Shown here piece by piece: positions 34,112 through 46,600 of a DNA stretch of 64,000 nt (the stretch's first letter is position 1; every line of letters begins with the position of its first letter). A program made the position numbers and the translations under genes. The DNA comes from Lottia gigantea (Eukaryota > Mollusca > Gastropoda > Lottiidae), in assembly GCF_000327385.1 (NCBI RefSeq), contig NW_008708943.1, forward strand, positions 448,519 to 512,518. Direction: 5' to 3'. The notes beneath the pieces are model-generated. The model searched no databases, was not told where the DNA came from, and worked only from the letters and a program-made list of their open reading frames with translations.

Positions 34112-37100
34112 TTAAGACGAGTCTCTAAGTTCACATTCTTTATGAGTCTGGGCAGGGGCGGTAACTATCACTGACTGTAGCGTGAACATAGTGTTTTTAT
34201 TTCCGGTCACGGGGATATAGGGATGGATAATTGGGATACTGTAACGACAAAAACACGGGCTCGAATTTTCAAAATCCACTATTGTTCGTCGCGGTATTTC
34301 ACAATTTCCGCCATCGGCACCTGATTTTGGACAACTGACACGAAGCATATCATTGGCTAATGTTTTGCGACATATACAATATGGTTGTTGGTTGTAAACG
34401 TTGTTAGATTTCCAATATGGATCACAATAACTCATGTCGAAATTACACTGATCAAACTTACTGCAACTTTGTTTCTCAGTTTGGGCTAAATCTTTACATT
34501 TTCTGAAATAGAGAAAGATCAAGACATGTTCTCTACATTGATTGGAATACAATTACAAAGTTGGAGTATGCGCCCATTTACTATAAACAGTCAACAGGAC
34601 AACAGTTGGTCACCTTCTACAATGCAATTTAGATTTCCGGGATGGCTTTGTGTTACTATACACAGACAACATTGGATCACCCTCTAGATTTTAGAATACA
34701 ACTAGAGGCAATAGTTGATGACAAGAATAAAACTCTGAGTTAGGTGATGTCTGGTGAATCTTTGACATATAACAGTACATCAACGGAGCACATTCTAGAA
34801 AATAACCTTAGAATTGGTTCATGTTTCTATAAACAGACAATTATTGTAACCTACAACAGAGAATCACGGGTAATAACTGACATGCCGGAAAGATCGAATA
34901 TAGAGAAACTAATACATGAAATACTTACGGACATTGTAAGGAACACGGTGATGTGTTATTGTCGATCGTTGTAGAAATGGTGCATTCAGATTCTGAAATT
35001 AACCAAACCAAAGATTAAATTTTCGTTTTACAATTCAGAATAATACATGAGCGTTATCGGTTTGGGGTCATAAGAGTGGAAGAAAGTAGATAGCTGCTGT
35101 CACAATATTAAAGTTGTTGTGAAACCCAGTGGCGGACCCCCCTCGCAGCCCTGAAAGCAAGTTTTTGGGGCAAAAATCTGAAATATAGGTTAGAAATTCG
35201 TGAAATCTCAGATATACAGCCAAAAATAGACCTCGATTACATTACAGTCTTTCTCCGATTGGCTATATTCGCTAGCGTACAATCCAAACAAATCGCTGCA
35301 ATCAGTTGTTCTTTCGCCCACGATTTTTGTCTGGAGATCTCCTTCAACACCAGTAAGAATTCAGTGACTTACTCTTCTCCTTCCACTGTATCATATGATG
35401 ACTGGGTATATATGAACACGAACCATTAATAACTGAGGCTATGAGAGGCGAGGCTTTATATATTGTGCCTATTTCATCTACATTTAAATCTGTGGTCCTA
35501 CCATTGCTCACAGCAGAGTGGTCTCCCGTTGTCTACAAAAGAAGGATATATTAAAGACTAGCAAATCCCCAATCATAACAAAAGCACTAGCCTTAAATAC
35601 ACCCACATGACAGTCAACTCTAATAAAAGCTGGTAGTGTCAGCACATTTTCTCATAAAAAGTGGAAGTTGTCGTTCCTTGCAGTCACATTATTACATTGG
35701 TGAGGGAATCCTATTATAGTGAAATGTTTCGGGCACACTAGCAGTCATGGTCGACGATTTTTATCGTCGACTCGAATTTTTAGTAAAATCTCGCGTGTGC
35801 TCGCTCTTCCACGACACTTCCACAATTGCATGATCTGCACGTGATTATCGACATAGTGGAAAACGACCGACCGAGATTGTGTCTCATCGTGTTCCAGAAG
35901 CCAGTCGGTGAAACTCTTAGCAAGATTTCAGTCGGCGACCCAGACCGATCGTGTACATGCATCTTAAGACCAAGTATTGTATACGTACCAACTGACTGGA
36001 ACTTAAAAATGAGCCAGTAAAATCACTATCAAATTTACTTTCATGACAAAACAGCATGGTGGACTCCACTACATCCCCTCTTTCATGTTCCTTTCTCATG
36101 CCCACAAATACCTGACTCTTCTATAAAACAAAATAATGAAAATTCTATTTCAAAAAAATAACCTGTGGGCGATGTAAACAGAGTAGTGGGCCTTCGGGAG
36201 GTTGAAATTCTCGAAAAGGTAGTAATCCGAAATATCTGCTTCTATTTCATTCTCGAATATTTAATTTATAGCTATCTGAGGCTGGAATAGAGACAGATTG
36301 ACTAGAAAAAGTTGGCTGGTCCATCAAATAAAATAATGAGAATAATTGTAGGAATTTAAAACTGTCAGAATAACTTAACATTGTTAACCATGTGGATTTG
36401 CAGAAAGGTATCAATATTGCCGAGAAAGCCTTCGTGAGATGAGCATCTTCGTGCTGGAAGATTGGGAAAGTTGTACGTAAAATATATTGAACATTATTTT
36501 GCTTTGAAATAATTGATTTATGTGGCATTAAGTAATCTATCAAGTCGTTAGATCCTATTGCTATCCGTTTATCTCACAATGATGGACATTTTCACATCTT
36601 TCCCTATTCTATAGTTAAAGGGGCAGTGTATAAAAGGTTACATATATATAGATTTTTGTAGTTTTAGTTAATTTGAGAATCTAAATTTTCCGACCTACTA
36701 AAAAATTGAGAATGTTCCTTTCATGATATGATATTATGATGGTGGTATGGGGAATTGCCTTATTGGGCCCAAAAGTACACACTATAGGGTGAAAGCTCAA
36801 TTTAATATCATTAGCCTAATAAAGTACAGAAAAACAATACGGAAAACTCCATTAACACCGTGTTAGTTATACACCAAGCCTATACATGTATATATATCTA
36901 AATGATCTAAAGACGGGAATACAGTGAAAGTAATTTAGTTTAAATGTTAACTATGAGAATGTTGCTATATACAATATTTGTTTGGTATTTTACATACTGA
37001 TGAGAAGATTTACTTCTAGGATCGGCTAGTAACAAGTCTCCTTCAATCTAGAGATTTTTTCAATGAATATAAATGAAATGGAGTTTTACGTCCTACTTTT

Positions 37101-39738
37101 CTGCTCTCTGCTGTGCTTTTATTCGTATTCGGTAGATTCAAAGCTGAAATAGAGTACCAAGCCTTACGGTCTGAAAGCCGTCGAGATTGTGCAGCGTAAA
37201 AGTGATGTGCTAAATACGGCTCAAGTACAAAACTGATTTTAAACCAGTATTTGTTTGAAAAAAAAAACCCACAGAATTTACATAATTCATGGTGTAGTCA
37301 TTAAGCGTGAGGTGAATATGGCGCCATGTTCTATTTCTGTGTCTTATATTACTAACTTGTCATTTACCCTATTGTTAATATAATTAGCCATACATATTTT
37401 AAGGTATATGCAATATGGACTCTCTGAACACGATGTCGGGTTGACAAGCCCAAGTACCCATATATAACATTTCCTGTTCCGCGGACTATCTAAACCTGAC
37501 CAGAATAGTGCGTTCCCCTGTCACCCTATTTATAACATAGATAAAATCGTTGGTAAAAGTTCAGACCCTGTAGTGCATGAGTAAAGAGTAAAGGCACCTC
37601 CGTTCACTATCTACAACCATGATAACTGGTCGACTGAGGATCTCCAATTGGTCATTTTCTCACCCTCTCCCCTTTATTTTGGGCTAGGGGTCATTTACTC
37701 CCATTTTTACACCACGTCTCTCTATTGTTTTATTTGTGATTATGCTATCATACAAACCTGTTGAAAATTAACCACAACGTAAATATTTTTAAAATCTTCA
37801 TCAATCTGCATGATATAAGCTTGGTGTTCGTCATCAACTGCCAGAATCTGGTGGAAGGATGGACTCTCTAGTGATCCCATTCGGAGAAGATATTGACTTG
37901 GTATGTCCAGGCCTTCCAGTTTACCGGAAGTAGTTCCAGTTCCACTACCATTCTATAAATAAAACAATCAATGATTTTGGATGAAATTGCTCTTGCTTAT
38001 CGTTTGGAAGTTGGGGTACTTGTCGATCGAATTTAACGACTTGGGAAATTTAGTACACAACAGACATCAGGTGGGGCATTATTGGCAACATTACCAGTGT
38101 GAAGACACATCAATAGTTTTTTTTCTTCTATTGACTATTATTGTTTGTAAATCTTGTTTAATTCCCTTTAAAGAAATCCTCAGTATTTGTAAACAAACTG
38201 GACAAAGGTTTCTTAACTATCAAATCGTTTTTACAAGGCTACAATGATGCGGTTATCAAGACGTCATTTTGAAAAGAGTCGAGGGAGAAATATTTTGTGA
38301 TTAACCCAGAAGATGAACCCACTGTTTACCAAGTCTAGTTGTAATGATGAAACAGTAACTGTATTTAGTACAAAATGTCAGGCAATGCGTTATGAGTTGT
38401 TTATCTTGACTCATTCTAATTATTTGTTTAGGTCGTATGATTTTTTTCTACTAATGAAAACGGTTTGCTGAATTTAAAATCGTCTGTTTGTATATATCTA
38501 AAATTTCAGAGAGTACAGTTTAAATGACCGATATTACCCACAATTCAAAAGGTATATTTTGAAACATCTATATCATAGTCATAATAAATACTTGGAAATA
38601 GAGCTATAGTAGACTTATAGGAGAGAAATTTGAAGATCGGACTACAAAGATTCATAAAACAAAGATTATTCTAGAATCCTACCCAACAACAACATGGTAC
38701 ATGGTGTACCTGACAGACCTTATGGAAAAGTTTTTTTTACAATGAACGTGGGTATGATATCCACATGGATTGTACGGTTAACTTAATTTAGAAAGATTCC
38801 AAAAGGTTGTTAACAGGATCTTAATCCAAAAAAAAAACAAAATTGACTGTAGCCTTCATACACACAGTTATTGTAAAACATCGAGGGAGAACAAATTTAG
38901 TAACATTTTCTGTTTTTATGAAGCTGGCTCTCTGATAATGGCGAAACCGACTTTCAGATCCTTCTGATAAATCTACACCATTGTCATAGATGTTCCCTCT
39001 TTTTTGGCAAAGAGGCCAACCACAGACAGCGCTCTAATCATCGAAAATATAGTTGTGTCGTACAATCCTTCTGATAAACTGCCTTGCTAATCAGATGGAG
39101 CTTAACTCTTTTGGATACACGGAAGGAAGAAAAAATCATAAATATTGATTTACTGATCATTTTAAATCAGGGGTTTTCAACCTTTTTCTTTTTATTACCC
39201 CTTTCATAATCCTGATCGATTAACACTCATCGCCCTTTAAATCATTACTATTTTCTCTCAGGGTATTCCTGAAATTTTTTTCATGTCGTAGAATGTAGGT
39301 CTGACTGAAGATAACAACTTAAATTATAATAGTCCAAAAAATATATAGCGCCCAAATTACCCTTCGGAGTAATTACCACCAAGTTTAAAAAAACGGTTTA
39401 AAATGTTTAAAGTGAGTGATGCTTTACGATATAAGGATATGAACCATAAATAAAGCTTGTAAAAGGGGGTGTGGGAGATATGGGCTGATAACCAAACCTT
39501 TGGCAACGGTATCCGTATAACGATATGAATTTTTTGACAATATACCAAACTCCATACCAACCTGTTGTTCCTTGTTGTTGACAGGATCGCTGTTTTCCTC
39601 AGTAGTCGACAACACAGCAGCTACAATAATAACAATCAGTAAAACTAGCACCACCGCTACTCCTACTGCCACTTTAATACAACACTTTTTATCTGCATTT
39701 TTTGTCACAGAATCACGCAATACTCGAATCCTCTCCAT
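34112..39738 (-). CDS. Type II membrane protein with Cys-rich ectodomain, family not recognised
   Basis: Five exons on the minus strand: 39738-39562, 37952-37758, 35532-35373, 34992-34929 and 34502-34112. GT/AG borders and phases (0, 0, 1, 2) are continuous, giving 328 residues. Residues 1-22 are basic and cytosolic, ending KKCCIK, a possible palmitoylation site. Residues 23-43 (VAVGVAVVLVLLIVIIVAAVL) form one membrane span, with no cleavable signal. The ectodomain starts with a polar stalk and a module FHQILAVDDEHQAYIMQID...IYVVVNF. Then come IASVINGSCSYIPS and a Cys-rich tail with 14 cysteines in the last two exons (CKDLAQTEKQSC, YCICRK, CPKSGADGGNC, PCFCRYSIP). Four N-glycosylation sequons are visible. 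The layout recalls BRICHOS-type type II proteins, but I see no convincing BRICHOS cysteine pair and make no family call. Start: first Met before the basic segment. Confidence 0.8.
35731..35960. mobile_element. Inverted-repeat element, family B, copy 2
   Basis: The left end gggcacactagcagtcatgg is mirrored at the right by 'cccagaccgatcgtgtacat'. The interior 'tcgacatagtggaaaacgac' matches family B copy 1 at 6.66 kb. It sits in intron 2 of the type II membrane protein gene. It also holds a strong internal hairpin (gtcgacgatttttatcgtcgac at 35749-35770, quoted in two halves: gtcgacgattt and ttatcgtcgac). Confidence 0.6.
36140..37757. other. Remainder of intron 2 of the type II membrane protein gene
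   Basis: Contains a reverse SINE 3' end at about 37076-37125 ('ggagttttacgtcctacttt'). A block at about 36220-36295 ('aatccgaaatatctgcttc', 'atagctatctgaggctgga') is related to 42965-43025. No exon was found here; phase joins exon 2 directly to exon 3. Confidence 0.4.
37953..39561. other. Intron 1 of the type II membrane protein gene
   Basis: About 1.6 kb of AT-rich sequence with acceptor TTTATAG at the exon 2 side. Open frames in it have no similarity I recognise. Confidence 0.5.
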
Positions 39739-40970
39739 TTTGGTGTGTTATGGTCTCAACTGTCACTTAACTGTGGACACATTCATTTTAGTTATCACAC
39801 CTTAATTTGTTTATGTGCACGTTTAGTATATTTTGTGCTTTATTGGGATTCCGGTGTTTTCCAGTGGTAAAATATATTTACAGTCTGACCACACCTTGAT
39901 GAAAGCTTCACTCTCAACGAATATTGAACCGAAATCAGAACATTGATACTATTAATCAGGAAATTGCCACCTGACTAAGAAAATATATATTTTTTCCTTT
40001 CGTCTTGAAATCCAGCTCGGTGTTGGCGATTGAAAAGATAACTACAACACTTAGTGTCGAGCTCACGTGCCAAAATTGGGCGAGTTTGTTTAAGATCATG
40101 GTTAAGTCCAAACAAATATTAAGTTTTGCCACGTTCCAGTGAGTAAACTTGTGTCAGAGCCCAGATCGTGCACAGTTAACGAACGCATATATTGAATACA
40201 TCAGTTGTCGACTAGTCCACTTTAAAAGTGTCTCATTTTAAGAATGCATCAGGGTGCTTGAAGTTAACCTTTAAAGGGACATTGCCCTCTGATATTTTGC
40301 TCTTACCTCATTTTACATGGTCACCGCGTGCTGTTGTCCGTTAAATACCGATTCGGAAACGGTGTCGGTGGGTCAATCGCACAGTAAGTTAGGCAGAGTT
40401 CAATTGTGCTATTTTTCTTGATGAGATCACTTCTGTGTAAGTTAAATTTACAGTAGAAGCCCTCCAAACCACATCTACTGTATTGTATCGACATATTTGA
40501 AGAGTCCAGATCGAATCACTATAATCTGTAATCTAAAGAAATAAACCCCCAATATCCCACACCCCTCTAAACCGTAATCCGACAACTATATAAAAAGTAA
40601 GCTGACACGTGCCTTGACAATTTATTGCGGATATCGATAATATTCCGTTGTATTTTTAGGAAGGTTCTTAGCGTATTTTGGATATCCTATTTGTATTACA
40701 TGTATAACCCTGTAGCGATGTCATCCCACTGTGTTAAACAGAGCCATATACATTTAAGTGACACTGGTTTTGAATATCTCATAAAATCCCTATTACTTAG
40801 TATCCCAGGGATGTTAAATACGATATGATAGAAGGCCGCAAGTCTGGCTCAATGGTAGGTAAGGGTTGTTCCCCTTTGACAGAAATATTTTAAATTTATA
40901 AACATTACTGGTTACTCCAATGGACACTATTTGGTGAAAGATATGTTCGAGCGATGTATTTAATCTTAAG
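39739..40970. other. Intergenic upstream of the type II membrane protein gene
   Basis: Contains the unknown promoter of the minus-strand gene; no clear TATA box near its start was seen. No gene recognised. Confidence 0.45.
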
Positions 40971-41698
40971 GTGTAGGCATACGACGAGACAAAAATCTCC
41001 AATCGATGGTTTCCACCATATAATCAGCGCATACAATTGAAAGGAACATGAATCTGATGACGGTCTGTCTTGCAGACGATAAAACTATCGGAGGCAAGTT
41101 TTTATTATTTTTCAGAACGACATTTATTGGGAGCAGTCATTGTTTAAAAGAATGACGTAGCAATGCTGAAAATTCAATAGGGTCGCGACCTTGGTAATTT
41201 GCATAAAAGATAATTCATTTGAGATAAAACAGAAGACATAATACACTAAAGAAGTTGCACTTATCAGTTTACTACAAACATTTTCCAGTTTACAAATGAC
41301 ACTTTACAGTTTGAAATATACTTCTGATATTTATCAAAAAGGACGGTGATTTATCATTAAAGATTTTTGGAAGATGCTAAATAAACTATTTGAAAGGACT
41401 TCAGTTAAGTTACATGTGAATATAAACATTTGATTTTAGCATTTCAATCATTATGTTGTTTGAATTATAAGTAATAGGTAATAAGATATTTTACATTTGT
41501 CTTTGAATCAGTGAATTAGACAAATCGGTAGAGAATCGATTAATGGCGCAAATTGACCTCCATAAGTTTTAAACTTGTTTGATATTATAAATCCTGTCGG
41601 GGATGCGATAAGCTTGTCGTAGAAGCTCGGGCACGCGCGAGGTTTTACTCAAGACTCTAATCGGCAACATCTCCGACCATGACAGCTCGTATGCCCAC
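40971..41698. mobile_element. Inverted-repeat element, family B, copy 3, larger
   Basis: The left end (gtgtaggcatacgacgagac, aaaaatctccaatcg) is inverted relative to the right end (cggcaacatctccgaccatg, acagctcgtatgcccac). Sequence at 41040-41090 is the reverse complement of the interior of copy 1 near 6590-6660. At about 728 bp it is longer than the others, which implies an extra insertion or a fuller element; no transposase was recognised. Confidence 0.55.
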
Positions 41699-43254
41699 TC
41701 TTTTACGTTTCGTCTTGTGCCTTGGAGTTAGGATTCTGGACCTATACCTATTGGTCTACAGAATTCTTGTGCACTTGGCGTATGGATTCCACGAGGTTAA
41801 AAGAGCATTCTAAGTAGTTGTTTGACTGTCAAAGTTTCAAAATCTTCAAAATAGTATGTCTATCTATCTGGTTGGTGAACTAAACAAGTCTTGCAAACAT
41901 GAGTTGCGCCCCTTAATTATTATTTATGTAAAAAAAACTGTACCAAATCATATTGTAAACCTACCCATTGAAATCATCAGAAATGAGCAAGACTGGCTTT
42001 AGGGTAGTCATCAAATACGTGTAACTGAGAGAGCGCAAACACAGATACATGTTGACATGGTCTCCTCTTTATGGGATGATGCCCCTTCTTTGTCCACAGT
42101 AAAGATGTGGGCTGTGGAATTAACAAAGAGGGCCTTGACAATGACCCGTTTCCAGCAATGGCTGTCAACAACATCCATTCCCGAAAGCGTCACCAGGATG
42201 ATGACTGATCGATGATTGAGCACACGATATATTGCCAGTGTATTCTGATAGAGATAGATACCAAAGCTCTTGACAGAACGATCAGAAACTCGTCCGATTC
42301 CAGACGTAGGACTACCATGATAACTTATGCCGCTTTGAAAAAGGTTCTGATGGTGGCGTGGTTAAAGATAATTGCTTCTTGACCGCCAGGCTGGCCTTGT
42401 AGCATTGCTGACAAAAGTGCGTAGGCCTAAACCGGCGGCTAAGAAGGATGTTAAGATAAAAATAAAAACCATAGGTTTATTACAGTTGGTGAGATGGGCT
42501 TAGAACTATTGAACCAGTCCTCGTCAAGTCAAGTTACAGTCACAGCTCCCGAATTTTAAGCTTGTCAATGAACTACATTTAGTCCGAAACATCTTAATCT
42601 ATCCTAGATAGCTCTTTGGACAGTAGGCCTAAGTTTCGGTTACTGCAGTCGACAACTTTCACAATAGTTTTCAGAAGCGGGAATAAAGACAGATACATGT
42701 AGGCCTAGGTCGACAAAATTTGTTCCGAAAAACTTGTACTTGACTTATCTCAAAGTTGCAGCTAAAAATTTCCAGCCGTTAATTTTTTTAACGCCAAAAG
42801 TATTTTAAAAGTTTATGTTAACTTTACATAGGAGCTTTTAAAGTTCGTTATGTTATTGGTAGGTATATCAAAAGTACGCAAAATAAACACCTAATTATAG
42901 AGAAATATGCCTCCATGTCTTTATGCTGAGGGTTTAACAAAAAACATTGAGCCATTATGAGACTGTCAAAATAGCTATCAGATTCAGAGGCTGGAGTAGA
43001 GGCAGATATTTCGGATTACATCTTATTGTCAATCCTTTCAACCCTAACTAATCATTTGGGCTAACGAGTTTGATTAACATGATTCGAGATCAGTTGTGTT
43101 AAATGGAGCAAATCTATATAAGTCGTAGACGTAGAAATCTTGCTTGGGAAGAATAATCGACAAAATGATAATGACATTTTTCATGAACATGGGAGCAGAC
43201 ATCGTGGATATTAATTCACGTTAAATCCCGCAATATCTCGTACATTGCGATAAC
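41699..43254. other. Intergenic upstream of KNTC1
   Basis: Contains a diverged dispersed repeat at about 42750-42945, related to 17620-17870, and a further block at 42965-43025 related to 36220-36295. No gene recognised. Confidence 0.4.
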
Positions 43255-43633
43255 TTTTGGCGGAAGATTCGGAGTGAGAAACTGTCAGTTTTGTTATTTT
43301 CAAGGCGAGGTAATAATAGGCCTCTAAAGTAGGATCATTCGTCAAGTTGTTCCTTTTCATAATTCAGATCTGCTTTATCAGGTACAATTGTTGAGTGTTT
43401 TTTTGTACTCTTTCATTTGTCATTTCTCCTTTCCCCAAAAACTAACAAATATTGATAGGAAACAATGATGACTGAGTGACAGTCTTGGGTCGGGGACTTT
43501 GGCATCTAAGTTATATTATGCTGACATTTTTATTCACCATCAGCATGCATTGATCATAAATAGGCTATGGACACTACTGTAGATCTAATATGACATTGAC
43601 TCAATAATACCCATGTTAATTTATTGTTTGCAG
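43255..43633 (+). promoter_or_regulatory. Probable KNTC1 promoter and non-coding first exon with E2F-like site
   Basis: TTTTGGCGGAAG at about 43255-43266 resembles the E2F consensus TTTSGCGS. A possible leader exon ends at 43309 (AAGGCGAG|GTAATA). An acceptor, TTATTGTTTGCAG, ends at 43633, four bases before the KNTC1 start codon, so the start codon exon is almost certainly preceded by a non-coding exon. Cell-cycle control through E2F would fit a kinetochore gene; that part is inference. Confidence 0.4.
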
Positions 43634-43637
43634 CATC

Positions 43638-46600
43638 ATGCATAGATGGGTGAATGTTACGTCTGATTTTGATGGGGAAGAAACAGCCCACTTTGGTCCA
43701 AGAAAGGAGTCTGGTACCTCTCTCTATCAAGTGGACACTTTAGCCACTGTTTCACCTGTAGAAAAGGTTGAAATGTTTTTTCATCTATCTTTTGCCTTTG
43801 GACAATTTGCTATTTCACTGCTGAGAGGCTGTGGACTGAAACACTCAAAATGAAAATATATCTGCAATGCTAATCCATTATCTTTTGTTATGTAAGTTTA
43901 AGTTTGTATTCACAACTTGTATAATATTAAGTTTTGAAAGTACTACCAGCAAGTAACATTTTGAAATATCTTAAGAAAATAATTCACCTACCTACTCAAT
44001 GAGTACCGATTCAGTACATGTTACTTTTCTTTCAGAATATCAATGAATGCCCATCTGTAGTATCTACAGTGCTGGGTGATTATGGGTGTCTGGCTGTTTC
44101 TAAGGATCTTTCTCTGTTTAAAGATATGCAGTACTCTGTCTCACTTAGCTTTGGTAAGTGTGAATATTTTGCTATCTTGGTCAACAGTCAAAATATATAG
44201 AAAAGAAGAAGTCAAGTCCATGTATCAGGGACACACAGAGCTCATTTGCACATATTTGAATTAATGGTTCACATAATATACAGTTGATGTACCACTGGTA
44301 ATTCTACAAAACCTGACCAGATTATGATTTCACTATTGTAAGAGCTATTAAGCATATTAAACATATTTATTAATCTAAAATGATTCGAACTATAATCTAA
44401 AATGATACGAAACTATTTGAGTGTTATGTCTTACTTTTCTATACTTGATTATGCATGTGATTTCACAAAATTTAAGTAATTGCTTGTTATTATGACTGAT
44501 GATAAATATTCTGCGGTTACTAATACAATTATTTACTATTATAGATGATGTAATAGAGACAACAGATTGGAGTCCTGATGGTCGATTATTAGCTGTTGGT
44601 ACCAACGATGGAAAACTTTATTTATTAGAAACAGAATCCAACAAGATTTGTTTTGCACCGGTAAGCATACACAATTGTATTATTGAAATGGTAAATGACC
44701 TGGGAACTGAGACGTTTTTATTCAGTACATTCAGGAAATATATATATAAGGACTATATCTTTCCAAGATCTTGACAAACTTTCAGACAATGCCCCTTAAA
44801 GTTGCCAAAATTATTTTTTGTTCAACCTTTATTGGTTATTAAATAGATGATATCAGAAGTTAAAAGTTATTTTATTTTATTGCAGACAGTAATTCCTGAA
44901 GAAGCGAGAAAAGATGGTTCAGCTTTCAAAAAGATCATTTTTCAAGAGAGAAAAAAAGGTAAAAAACAGAAGAAAGAATTCTTTCTCCAAGGATGAGATT
45001 AGTCTATGTTCTAATTGGATATATCTCTTTTATACATACATCTAACATAAAAGACTGTAGCCATTGTCAGGAACACCTAAATCATAATCCTGACTCCAGT
45101 TAAATAAAATAATGCTGAAATTCAAACATACTAGTAGAAAAAGGTTTGGTCGAAAACCATCTTGTGGACAGGATCCTTAAGAACTTAGGTTGTTGTCAAT
45201 GTAAAATCAGTTCCACTAGGATTAGTTTTTATACTTCTTGTATCATAGTAATAAAATGATATTTTTTTTTTCATCTTGTGAATTTATTTCACTAAATTGT
45301 GGTTTGCTAAGTTATCTAACCAATTGTTATATATTATATTGTAGAGAAAGATATTTGTGATGTGTATATTTTGTCTAGCAGTGGACTGGTACTGGTCATC
45401 AATAATCTAGATCTATCTTCTTTTACTAAGGGTACCGTATTACTAAATAATCTAAAATTGATACACCAAATAAATGATAACAAAAGAAAATCTACTGAAA
45501 AATATAAGTTCATGTATGGAACATAGATAATAGATGTTACTAGCTATGTGAACCCTCTGAAAGATGAGCTGAGTAAAAGGTTTGGCCGTAGTATTTATAA
45601 TTGTTCTTTAAGATTCTACCCCTAGCGCTATAATCATTAGATTAACAAAGTTGTATGTAATGTAAATGTGGTCTGAATTATTTCAGGGATTGATAATCCA
45701 GGGGAATTGGTCAAACATCAGATCAAGTTCCAAAAAATTCCAACATATGAAGTCCACACAGTTTCTACTACTGATATTATACCATATAAATCCTCTCTCT
45801 TTACTTTTGTAAGTAGATCATTTTAATTAATGCTGTACCAGCTGATAGAGCTCAATTTAAGCTATCCGTACCACATAAGAAATGGATAAAGTGATGTCTT
45901 AAATCACTTAAATTCAGTTATCTGTATCACTTTATAAATTTACAATCTAACATCTGGTTAGTCTGCTTTTAAGGGAAACCAAACATTATTCTCCCATGCA
46001 GATATTATATCAGACTTTTACTTATAGTTTAATGGAGCTCCTTTAGAGGGAGAGAGTAAATACTTCAATGGTTATGTCTCAAAATGCAGACTTACAAGGC
46101 CTCTTATTTACATTCTGAAAAGGGATCAGGATTCCTTGAACTTACATGTGACAAAACAATATTTATACGCCCAAACCCCATTAATTATTTTAGGTGTATT
46201 AAGATGAATTTTGGTCAATTATATTTGATGTATGATTTTTACAGGGAAAAGGAGATAGTATACTAGCCAAATGGTCATGTGAAAATGGAGATGTAGAACT
46301 TGTGGATGAGGTTGGAGATCTATTTGGTGGAGGTTAGAACATTTTATTCTTTTTTTTCAATACTTGAAATTACATCTACTTTTAAGTATTACCTCGTAAA
46401 TATATCTTATTAAGGCTAAGACCTTCTCATACCCTGGATCTAGAATGATTCATAAAAGCTATTCACATATATTTGCTTGACAATATCAATACCTGATACA
46501 GTCATATGACTATGTAATTGTTTGTATATGATGAATATTGTTATTGTAGAGACTGGTATAATAATGGCTAAAATATCCTCAGATGGAAATTATATATTTG

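Noticed and set aside
35127-35300. Second hAT end (CAGTGGCGGACCC at 35127)
   Set aside because: Only one end is recognisable and no 8-bp duplication was found, so it is not listed as an element.
34112-39738. Calling the type II membrane protein a BRICHOS protein
   Set aside because: Topology fits, but the conserved Asp and Cys pair of BRICHOS could not be placed, so no family name is given.
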